A stretch of DNA of 47,454 nt from Chromera velia (lineage: Eukaryota; Sar; Chromeraceae). The notes beneath the pieces are model-generated. The model saw only the letters and a program-made list of their open reading frames with translations, was not told the DNA's origin and made no database searches. The position numbers and the translations under genes were made by a program. Where the stretch lies: assembly GCA_018398765.1 (NCBI GenBank), contig JAHBMJ010000431.1, positions 1 through 47,454 on the forward strand, in the 5' to 3' direction. Positions 38,822-47,454 of the stretch are shown piece after piece; the first letter of the stretch is position 1, and each line of letters starts with the position of its first letter.

Positions 38822-40620
38822 TCACGCCTCGTCTTCGTTCGACGAGAGAAGCTCCACGACAGCCTCGTGACCTCCAGAGGAAGCTACGTCGAGAGGCGTG
38901 TGCCCCTCGCTGTCGGTTGCTTCCAAAGACGCCCCCCCCTCAACCAACAGCTGCATAACCTCCACGTGCCCCCCCTCGGCCGCCATATGAAGGGGAGTCT
39001 TGTCTCCCTCTCCCTTCGCGTCAATGGTGGCGTTCCTGGAAAGCAACAGCTGAACGATCTCAGGATGTCCTTCTGCAGAGGCAAAGTGAAGCGGGGTCTT
39101 CCCACCAACGTCAGTGACATCAACGGAAGCATCCGCATCAAGGAGAAACTCCGTGATCTCGATGTAGCCTCCCATTGCAGCGAAGTGCAGGGGGGCACCT
39201 CCCTCGTCGGTTTTCGCCTCGACAGAAGCGTTTGTCTCGATGAGCAACATTGCTACCTCTGTGTTGTTTTGTGCGATGGCTGAGTGAAGCGGCGTCCAAC
39301 CGACAGCATCCTTCACGTCGACAGAAGCGTTCGCGTTCAGCAAAAGCTCTACGACTTCAGGAAATCCAGCCACGGCAGAGTAGTGAAGGGGGGTGATGTC
39401 GTCCGCGTTCTTGGCCTCAACGGAAGCGCCGCGCTCAAGGAGCACTTCGACCACCTCAGGGTATCCATTCAGTGTGGCCAGGTGGAGGGGGGTGTCCTGA
39501 TCAACGTCTCTAGCCTCAATGGAGGCGTTTATGTCGAGGAGGAGCTCTGCAACCTCTGCCTGGCCCGTTGAAGAGGCCAAGTGAAGCGGCGTGAACTCAT
39601 AAGTGTCCTTTGCCTCAATGTCCGCATTCCTGTCCAACAGAAGCTCGGCAGCCTCCAGTTCCCCGTACTGGGCGGCGTGGTGCAGAGGAGTCATGTCGGC
39701 AACGTCCTTGGGGTCGACGGCTGCGTCTCTGTCGAGCAACAGCTCTGCAACCTCCGTGTGGCCGAAGGAGGCCGCGTGGTGGAGGGGCGTCATCATGTAG
39801 CCGTCTGCGGCGTTGACATCGGCCCCGTCCTCCAAGAGCTCCTCTGCCAGGTCGGTATCCCCTTCCTGAGCCGCCCCGATGAGCTCGGCATCGATCCCTG
39901 TGGCCCCCTCAGCCTCAGCCTCACCCTCTGCCTCTGGTTCTTCTTCAGAGGATTCAGACTCAGAAGGGACAGGAGCGCCCTGGAGCATCCGGGCACCTGA
40001 GAGGAGAGGATAGAAGTGCATGAGAGGGGAAACGCACGCATATATCCAGGAGGACAGCCTTTGAAAGCTTGGGTCTCATAAAACTTCGTGACTCTCTCCA
40101 TGGGTCTGTCCCATTCCCTTCTGCTCATGTATACGGCGAAGTCCTCTTCCTTTTCCGAGCCACAGCTGCTTTGATCATGTCCCTATGCCCGTATTGCCTG
40201 TTGTGATGAGAACCATCAGCATAACAGAGACGTGGACCGAAAAGAGAAGGGACAGTCCACCAGCCAACTCACCCATGTGCTCCCGAGACTCCAATGAAAA
40301 GCCCTCCCTGAGGAGCCTCAACCACTCTCTCCCATTAATGCGTGGCGTGCCGAGAAGATAATCTGCACACATCAGGGAGCCAAGAAGACTATGTACAGCT
40401 CTGCACAGCCCGCTATCCCGTCTCCGAGGATACGCAGATGGACAGGGAAGAAAGACCCCCGGTCCCTACCTGACGGTGTGCCCGCACCAACAAAGAAAGC
40501 ATTAGCGTGCCCGAAGCTCACTACTGCAACTGCAGCGAGGAGGAAAAGGGCAGTCTGTCCCAAACGAGAAGGTCGAGAGTCCCTTCGGTCGGGGACTCCT
40601 TGTCTCGACTGCACGTTCAT
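38822..40620 (-). CDS. Ankyrin-repeat protein with N-terminal hydrophobic segment, three exons
   Basis: Exons 40620-40470, 40362-40273 and 39996-38822 join in phase 1 at both introns and give 471 residues ending with TGA 38822-38824. Residues about 24-40 are hydrophobic (ALFLLAAVAVVSFGHANA) and are followed by FFVGAG. A Phe directly after an ANA-type signal-peptidase site resembles the ASAF motif of secondary-plastid targeting presequences, so import into a complex plastid or the secretory pathway is possible (inference). After an acidic linker (SESSEEEPEAEGEAEAEG) come about eleven ankyrin repeats with regular TPLHxAA, VVELLL and ANASVD elements, the last with TPLDVASSGGHEAVVELL. Ankyrin repeats bind proteins; the partner cannot be deduced. 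The repeats are intact with no frame damage. It reads toward the kinase gene with an AT-rich spacer between. Confidence 0.92.
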
Positions 40621-42057
40621 CCTGAGTGGATCTCTCAGACCGTGTTCTATCTCTGATCACTTCTCACTTGTTCTAGGATTTCGACGTTTTTCCTTCGTAT
40701 GCACTCCCGCAAAGCAGATCACAACCGGGATAAGGCTCTCATCATGTGCTCCTGTCCCAAAGTGCGAAGATTGTGTACCTGCATGGAGACGGTGAAGAAA
40801 GGAAGTCCGGCCGGCCGGCCGCTTGATTCGTCACGCAATTGTGACGAGACACACCTTCTGCGGGTGAGTGCCTCGACTCGCGCAGCAGATCGCGCGGTTT
40901 GCATGGGATGCATGCGCGACTTTGTCTTTTCTCAGGGCCTTTCAATTAAGTCGAGCTGCCCTCTGTGCACATGGCGACATGCGAGTGCCACATGCAGCTA
41001 GTTCGTCCATAGCTCGGCCATATCTCGGCCATGCAGAATCCAAAAAAAAAAAAAGAATCCAAACCATGCATGTGCACTGCGAGAAATCAGACTGACAGAC
41101 GTGGCCAGACTGAACTCGCATCCTTTATACTTGACGGTTGGTCTATATTTGTGCATATTAATATACACCTGCACACGTTTGTAGACTGACATCTCTGTGA
41201 CCTCGGGTACCTGCATGTCTGAACGAACTCGATCCGGGTCACTAATCGCTGAAGCATATTAATTTGATCCCTCTCCTCTGTAGACGATCTCGATCGTGAC
41301 TAATACCCCCCTCGAAGCGTCGCGGCTAGTGCTGCTGGCAGCTCAGGACTCCGGGGACACACGTGAAAACAGCAGAAAGGATGAATACCAGTTGGAAGCA
41401 AGAAGAGCAGCAACGTCAGCCGGCATGACTGTTGCATGGGACGTGAAAGCAGAACCTTTTGAGAAAAAAATATGCAGATCAGTTTAATTCCCTGTCCTTT
41501 TGCCAGCGTGCCCACTCTATTTGCTTGTGCGGTTGTTTTGTACCCGCCTCACGCTTTCTGAAAGCCCTTCGCATTATGTACTAATCTGTTTCTTGCAAAA
41601 TCTCCGCGCAACACACATACCCCCGTGCCGTGTACTGCATACATCCCTCCGCTCAAAGAAAGTCCTTGTCTTCGTGTGCCATTTTGCCTGCTTGCCTGCC
41701 TGCAGCTTCACAGAACCGGCATTTAATAGAATACGAAGCAGCCTGTCACTCTGTCGGAAAGCAGCAACTGTTGCACCATGCAACAGATACGCACAAACAA
41801 CACATGCTGCACACAGGCTTCTACATACTGCATTCAGCTAAACCTCTTCCTGTTGTGGTCTCTGCATGTTCTCTTCTTTCGGCGTCTAGGTCGACCAATG
41901 TGTCTCATGTTGTGTGCACGTCACATCTATTCTTTCGACAGTCTCCCGGCCGTGTACCAAAGCAACTCTCTATCCTGCTGTTTTTTTGCTGCTTCTGCTC
42001 CTGTTTTTTCTGTCATTGCTTTCTTTTGTTTTCCCTTTCTTCTTCCCGTCTCTGCAG
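40621..42057. other. Intergenic region upstream of the ankyrin gene
   Basis: No gene is supported. It includes a GGCCGGCCGGCC block at about 40808-40820, a small AT-rich palindrome TGCATATTAATATACA near 41152, and pyrimidine-rich sequence from 41930 that may belong to an intron of the next + strand gene. Several short open frames occur but show no protein-like signals. Confidence 0.4.
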
Positions 42058-43585
42058 AATCTGTCAGGAAGAGCACACAAGGCTTGAGGAGGAATTTGTG
42101 AAGATGCGAAAGGAGATGGAGAGGATTTTCGAGAAGAGAATGCAAGGAAGGTCAGGGAGAGGAGGAGGGGGATCCCAAGAGAGACAATCTAGATGAGGGG
42201 GCAGGGAGGGAGGGGGGGAGAGTCAGCGTCGGTGGTGGGGAATATTTCATGGAAACTTCTTTTCATTTCTGCCCTCTTTCTGCACTTTATTGCATTTTGT
42301 CTGCTCGTTGGAGTTCTCGGTTAGACTTCAGTTTCACTGACTCCCTTCTCCCTTTCACGTCCACAGGAGCACTGTTTTCCTTTTCTCCCCTGCAGAGAAG
42401 AAGAACACACAGAGGCGAATCCGGATTCTATTGACTGTAGATTGCTCTCTCTATTCTTGCAGGTGAACGGAGAAGAGTGGAGAAACATGATGGCGAGCTG
42501 GGGTCAGTCCCTCTATCGAATGTCATGTATATATTTTGTCTTTCCTTTCTCGATCGGAACATTTATCGTTCTGGCAGCTCGGTAGTGGCCATCTCTCTGC
42601 CTGGCCCCTCCTCTTCTTCACTTCATCCCTATTTCTTTCTCAATCATTTTTTTGAGATGATCACGAATCGAAACGAGATATGAATTATGTCACAACAAAC
42701 TGTACCGAAACACACATTCCGCACACGTGGAGGAAAAGGCAAATGACGTTCATCCGTGCAGCACCATTGTCTTGAGTGGGACAACATTAGTTCCCATGCA
42801 CTTTTGCTGCATCTTCATGAAAGGCCGCCCTCTCGTTTGCATCCCACCCGCCCCCCCTCTCTCCCCCTGGATACACCCACCAACCCACCAGGTCTCGATG
42901 GAAGTTGCAGAGAGAAAGGTGCAGAAGGCGGCATATTGTGATGACCTGTGTTCGAGTCTGAATTCCAAACTGAGGGTCAGGCTGCTGCTTGGTGATCCAT
43001 CGACCCTCTCCGGACCTGGGAGGGATGGGGATGGGGAGGGGGACGGAAAGGAGAAGGAGGAAAGTGCGGGGGGGGTGGAAGGCATCGAGAGCCGCCTTCG
43101 CACCGATTCGGGATTCAGTCTGCTGGTTGCGGTAGGTCTCTCCTCCTGCTCTCTTTCTTTTGACAATGTGCATGGATGTTTGCACTCACTCTGAGAGAGA
43201 CTCTCTCACTGCCCCTGGAAGAAGTTTTAACGCACGCCCAGCATGCATACGCCAATCCCTGCCTTGCATATCACTCTTGGTTCACTCTTTTGCTCGCTCT
43301 TTTGGCTCAACCCCTTCTGGCAATGGGTTCCGGGAGTTTGATAGTGGCGTGGGGCTTTTGCCGGTTAGTGTCTGTACCCTTTCTCCTCTCTTTCTGTCCA
43401 TTGTTTGTCCTCTCTCTGTCTCTGTCTCTCTCTCTTTCTCTCTCTCTCTCTCCCCTTCTTTCTCTTTCCTTCTCTCTCTCTTTCTCTCTCTGTTTCTCTT
43501 TCTCTCTTTCTGTCTCCCTCTCCCTCCCTCTCTCTGTGTCTGACTTCTCTCTCCGCTCTCACAATCACACCTTTATTTCAGACGG

Positions 43586-43644
<59 letters not shown>

Positions 43645-43657
43645 GTATGTCTGTCTG

Positions 43658-43694
<37 letters not shown>

Positions 43695-43695
43695 C

Positions 43696-43764
<69 letters not shown>

Positions 43765-43775
43765 GTGTGTGTCTC

Positions 43776-43833
<58 letters not shown>

Positions 43834-45262
43834 TGTGTCTATCTTTCTCTCTCTCTCCCGCCTGGGCTTTCCACTCCTTTCTCCCCCCCTTCCCTCTTTG
43901 TACACATATTCAAATTTGTGTTCACGGAACTGTGCCTGCAAGTTTGCAAGACCGCGGAAGTCGGGATCTTTGGAGAGAGTTTGTGAATGTCGGCTGGGTC
44001 CGGAACGTCCGTATGCGATGGGGCCCTCGTCTGGGGGAACCGTTAACCTGGGTGCATCTGGATTTGCTTTTCCCTCTCGGTCGGTCGGTTGGTCAGCGGG
44101 TTGGCGTGCGTTTGCATTACTTGTGTTCATTTTGAGTCGATCTGTGGAACGGGTAGCACATGCTGGGAATGAATTTGTTTATGTGTTGTCTCAACCTTTG
44201 AGAGTCTTCTTTTTTCCTTTCCTGACTATTTTGACCGACTTCTGTGTACACACCTCCTGCCTTGTCGCTGCCCCCTCAGCTGCCTGCCTCCATGCCCTTC
44301 CATTCGTTCGAAAGAAACGCCTTCCTCCCCCCCCTTCCTTTGCTGGTCCATTCTTTTTTGTGCCAATCTCATCTGGGTGTCTTGTTTCCATTCTCTCCCT
44401 TTTCCTTCCATGGTCTCGTGTCTTCCTTTCATCACCCCCTCTGTTCGCTGCTCGACCTCCTGCCACTGCAGAATGGCCTCAGACCAGTGAAAGGCAGAGA
44501 TTGGTTCATGCCGGCATGCTACAGTTCTTGCAGAGGGACAAGATGCTCCGCCTCTGCAGATTCATCGAAGTCGCGACATTCACTGGCAAAGGGTCGCCAG
44601 TGACCCTCTCCAAGCCGTATAACGTCGCGATGGACGGGGGCCCACCGAGTGTGAGCATCCACAACCTGAACCATCTGTTCTTTCAGAACTTGTACCATCT
44701 CCTGGAAGCCGAGCGGGGAGTGGATGGGCTCGGCTCTCCTTCTCTTTCTCCTCCCTGCTCTTCTTTTGCCGCTTCTTCTTCCTCTCCCACCCACAGCGGT
44801 TGTTGCCGGCCGTACATACTTGTCCCGTTTGTTATTTGGAAACGGTTTGGATACAATGTGGAGGCGGAGGACATGAGAACCTTCGCAGACGGGTTGATCA
44901 AGTCTCTATCTCTCCTCTCGCGCAAGTGGCGAGACCTCGCGGACATTCCTACTAACGCAACAGAAGAATCGAAGAGCGTGGCAGTGGGGAAAGCAACATT
45001 TGTGCGCAGGCTATTCCGTCTTGATGCCATCTTGTGTGAAAGCAAGCTATGGGAGGAAGAGGATTTCCCTGCAGACTCTAGGAAACCCCGACCGACACCC
45101 GATGAAAAGTTCTTTCACGGGGACGTTGTTGCCATCCTCAGGCCGCACCCCGTAAAGGACAGCAAGCCTGCAAAGACGGAAACACCCGGTGTGGTGGGAG
45201 GGAAGAAGGGGGACAGAGACAGCGGAAGGGGGGGGGGAAAGAAAGGAGGCGGGGGAAGGTAG
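42058..45262 (+). CDS. Gene of unknown function, last exon clear, upstream exons uncertain
   Basis: The last exon (44472-45262, acceptor CCACTGCAG, phase 1, stop TAG 45260-45262) encodes about 263 residues with no family I recognise. Ordered segments include LQFLQRDKMLRLCRFIEVAT, LNHLFFQNLYHLLEAE, RFGYNVEAEDMRTFADGLIK and FVRRLFRLDAILCE. A Ser/Pro stretch encoded by pyrimidine-rich DNA (44733-44794) could instead be a retained intron. The C-terminus is Lys/Gly-rich (VVGGKKGDRDSGRGGGKKGG). Upstream, candidates are 42058-42150 (a charged, probably helical segment, ERIFEKRM), 42463-42502 and 42892-42976 (VSMEVAERKVQKAAYC), but the phases of the first two do not join without a stop, so the gene structure before 44472 is provisional. 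A long CT/CTGT microsatellite would lie in the intron before the last exon. Confidence 0.5.
43396..43850. repeat. Long CT / CTGT microsatellite
   Basis: About 450 bases of CTCTCT blocks alternating with CTGT blocks, ending in a short GT tract (about 43815-43837). Long Ser/Leu/Cys-rich open frames on both strands here are products of the repeat. It is probably intronic. Confidence 0.96.
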
Positions 45263-46190
45263 GTCTACCTTCAAAAATCTTCGGGTTCGCACTGCTTGAA
45301 AGTGTCGGGGAGATCTCTGGGAAGGTTTCCGCTAGTGGGGGCTATGCGAAGAAGACGACGTCTTCCCTAGCGCGGTCTCCTCGGGCGTCTCCCTCCCCAG
45401 CTTTCTTTTTAACACGGGCCTCCTTTGAGGCGGAGACGAGGGGGGAAACGGGGAGGACGAAGACGACCAGGGGCAAAACTCCCTCGAAGAGCGGCTCCAA
45501 AGAGAGCAGCTTGGGGCGGCTTGGGGGCTCGGGAGGCGGTGGCATGCATGATAGTCTTGCTGGCCGCTTTGAATGCATGGTGGCTGGGTGGCTTTGGGTC
45601 AGCTGCTGGCTCTTGCTGGCTCGTTCCGTCCTCGGATGGATTGACAGTCCCCTGTGACCCGTTAGAGAAAGAATTGGGGAGGGAGGGCGATTGGGTTGAG
45701 GAAGGCGATGAGAAACAGCACCTAGGTTCCAAAACAGGCCTGAGTCCAAAAACAGATCACCCAAAAAAGGAAAAACGAAAAGGTGAAAAAGTAAAGGAGC
45801 ACAGAAAGGAGCTCTTTCTTCATCTCCGCTGAGAGAAGAAAAGAAAAAGTCTGCTGTCCTTGTCCTTCTCACACGGAAACCTGCAGTTCCACCAGCGCCC
45901 CTCCGGACGTCCCAACGAAAACGTTAGAACCATCTCTCTCAGCACTCGAGCGCGGCAGACTGACGTGTGACTTCCCCTGCCAGGATTACTGAGAGAGAGA
46001 AAGAGACCCACTCTCTCTCAATTTCCGCTGTCAGTGATTGGACTTCTCTTCCCTCTGGCTGGGAACAGAAACTCTGCAGACACACCAGTCATGCTCCTAC
46101 CCAGCCCCCCACTCTATCTCCTTGCACTCTCTGTCTACCCAGCTCCTCCCTCCCTTGCGTGGCCCTCGATGAGTCAGTCGCTCGCTCACT
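45263..46190. other. Segment between the unknown gene and the IQ array; first copy of a duplicated block
   Basis: No protein-like frame is recognised. Bases 45492-45966 are the first copy of the block that recurs 1,488 bases later. The Lys/Gly-encoding end of the preceding gene (about 45205-45260) also resembles 46872-46925, so the duplicated unit probably began inside that gene. Confidence 0.5.
45492..45966. repeat. Direct repeat, copy 1 of a block of at least 475 bases
   Basis: This block is essentially identical to 46980-47454 at an offset of 1,488 bases. A weaker match extends upstream to about 45440/46926. The IQ array lies between the two copies. Confidence 0.95.
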
Positions 46191-46948
46191 GGAGGAGAGG
46201 CAAAAGACCGAAGCCTTAGGTGAGAAGAGAAGCTAGGAAGAGAAGGATCGAGAGAGAGAAGGAGAAGGAAAAGGAAAAGGAGGAAAAAGCAGCCATGGCC
46301 ATCCAGAGCATACACAGAGGGCGACAGGCACCTCAGTTAATTGCTCGCTCACTGGAGGAGAGGCAAAAGACCGAAGGCAAGAAGAGAAGGATCAAGAGAG
46401 AGAAGGAGAAGGAAAAGGAAGAAAAAGCAGCCACGGCCATTCAGAGCATACACAGAGGGCGACAGGCACCTTAGTCAGTCGCTCACTCACTGGAGGAGAG
46501 GCAAAAGACCGAAGGCGAGAAGAGAAGGATCGAGAGAGAAAAGGAGAAGGAAAAGGAGGAAAAAGCAGCCACGGCACTTCAGAGCATGCACAGAGGGCGA
46601 CAGGCACCTTAGTCAGTCGCTCGCTCACTGGAGGAGAGGCAAAAGACCGAAGGCGAGAAGAGAAGGATCGAGAGAGAGAAGGAGAAGGAAAAGGAGGAAA
46701 AAGTAGCCACGACCATTCAGAGCGTGCACAGAGGGCGACAGGCACCTCAGTCAGTCGCTCGCTCACTGGAGGTCCTGGAGAGGCAAAAGACCAAAGGCGA
46801 GAAGAGAAGGATCAAGAGAGAGGAGAAAGAAAGGAAAGAAGAAGCAGCCACGGCCATTCAGAGCGTGGACAGGGGGCAACAGAGACAGCAAAAGGGGGGG
46901 GGGGAAGAAAGGAGGTGGTGGAGAGGAGGGGGGAGACAGGGAGGATAA
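46191..46948 (+). pseudogene. Tandem IQ-motif coding repeat (46-codon units), interrupted by two TAG codons
   Basis: Five units start at about 46191, 46354, 46492, 46630 and 46768; the last four are spaced exactly 138 bases (46 codons). Each encodes SLEERQKTEG, a Lys/Glu/Arg-rich segment likely to be a long charged helix, and AATAIQSIHRGRQAP. The last is a calmodulin-type IQ motif (IQxxxRG) shortened at its second basic position. One frame runs through units 2-5 to TGA near 46949, but the Gln codon CAG after RQAP has become TAG at the ends of units 2 and 3 (46472-46474 and 46610-46612). No start codon or upstream exon can be tied to it with confidence. It could be an exon of a larger IQ protein or a decayed copy. 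Confidence 0.65.
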
Positions 46949-46979
46949 AGACGACCAGGGGCGAAACTTCCTCAAAGAG

Positions 46980-47454
46980 TGGCTCCAAAGAGAGCAGCTT
47001 GGGGCGGCTTGGGGGCTCGGGAGGCGGTGGCATGCATGATAGTCTTGCTGGCCGCTTTGAATGCATGGTGGCTGGGTGGCTTTGGGTCAGCTGCTGGCTC
47101 TTGCTGGCTCGTTCCGTCCTCGGATGGATTGACAGTCCCCTGTGACCCGTTAGAGAAAGAATTGGGGAGGGAGGGCGATTGGGTTGAGGAAGGCGATGAG
47201 AAACAGCACCTAGGTTCCAAAACAGGCCTGAGTCCAAAAACAGATCACCCAAAAAAGGAAAAACGAAAAGGTGAAAAAGTAAAGGAGCACAGAAAGGAGC
47301 TCTTTCTTCATCTCCGCTGAGAGAAGAAAAGAAAAAGTCTGCTGTCCTTGTCCTTCTCACACGGAAACCTGCAGTTCCACCAGCGCCCCTCCGGACGTCC
47401 CAACGAAAACGTTAGAACCATCTCTCTCAGCACTCGAGCGCGGCAGACTGACGT
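46980..47454. repeat. Direct repeat, copy 2 (runs off the window end)
   Basis: Second copy of 45492-45966; I see no difference between them over the compared bases. It is cut by the end of the window, so the true unit length is unknown. Confidence 0.95.

Noticed and set aside
38771-39283. + strand open frames over the ankyrin gene
   Set aside because: Antisense shadows of a well-conserved ankyrin coding sequence.
43176-44135. 320-codon Ser/Leu-rich frame on the + strand
   Set aside because: It is created by the CT/CTGT microsatellite; no start context, domain or normal composition.
44733-44794. Pyrimidine-rich segment as an intron inside the last exon of the unknown gene
   Set aside because: It ends in a good CCCACAG, but no donor of matching phase is present upstream, so I left the exon whole and noted the doubt.

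Overview
This is a window of nuclear DNA from a eukaryote. Nearly every gene is cut into small, phase-compatible exons by spliceosomal introns, the introns are full of microsatellites, and gene-poor AT-rich blocks separate the genes. The mixture suggests a free-living alveolate alga of the chromerid type (Chromera velia is my best guess): a non-LTR retrotransposon, a plant-like fused trehalose-phosphate synthase/phosphatase, a eukaryotic MTHFR, a secreted protein kinase, and an ankyrin protein with an N-terminus like that of secondary-plastid targeting signals. The organism name is an inference.

Layout. 1-2601: a decayed LINE reverse transcriptase on the + strand. 3174-21596 (minus): one very large gene of about 41 exons and roughly 2,300 codons. 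It encodes a TPS-TPP (GT20 plus HAD phosphatase) homologue with a long Ser/Pro/Gln-rich tail. Key catalytic residues of both enzyme domains are replaced. 23008-28835 (+): a complete 13-exon methylenetetrahydrofolate reductase, divergent from the TPS-like gene; a 167-base N gap lies inside one of its introns. 31482-33582 (minus): a HET-like/LRR protein with two frame problems. 34672-36598 (+): a signal-peptide-bearing protein kinase with an in-frame TGA and an early TAG. 38822-40620 (minus): a three-exon ankyrin-repeat protein. About 42058-45262 (+): a gene of unknown function with one clear last exon. 46191-46948: a 138-base tandem repeat encoding IQ motifs, followed by a second copy of a block of at least 475 bases that also lies just before the array.

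The most unusual thing here is structural. At nine places a 26-56 base segment is present as direct copies on either side of a short spacer, and at five of these the spacer is a hairpin element of one recognisable family (arms resembling TTTACTTTCATACAGAATTC). Seven of the nine lie across an exon-intron boundary, in three unrelated genes. The arrangement looks like insertion with very long target duplications that copies the splice site, so that the element stays removable as intron. Two related events, a 31-base array over an acceptor and a 29-base tandem duplication that creates a GTGAGT, fit the same theme.

Exons were assembled by hand from splice signals, reading phase and protein-family similarity. 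Exons whose phases agree on both sides are reliable. The 5' end of the TPS-like gene, its exons 12-13, the junction of exons 37/38 and the upstream exons of the 45 kb gene are not resolved.
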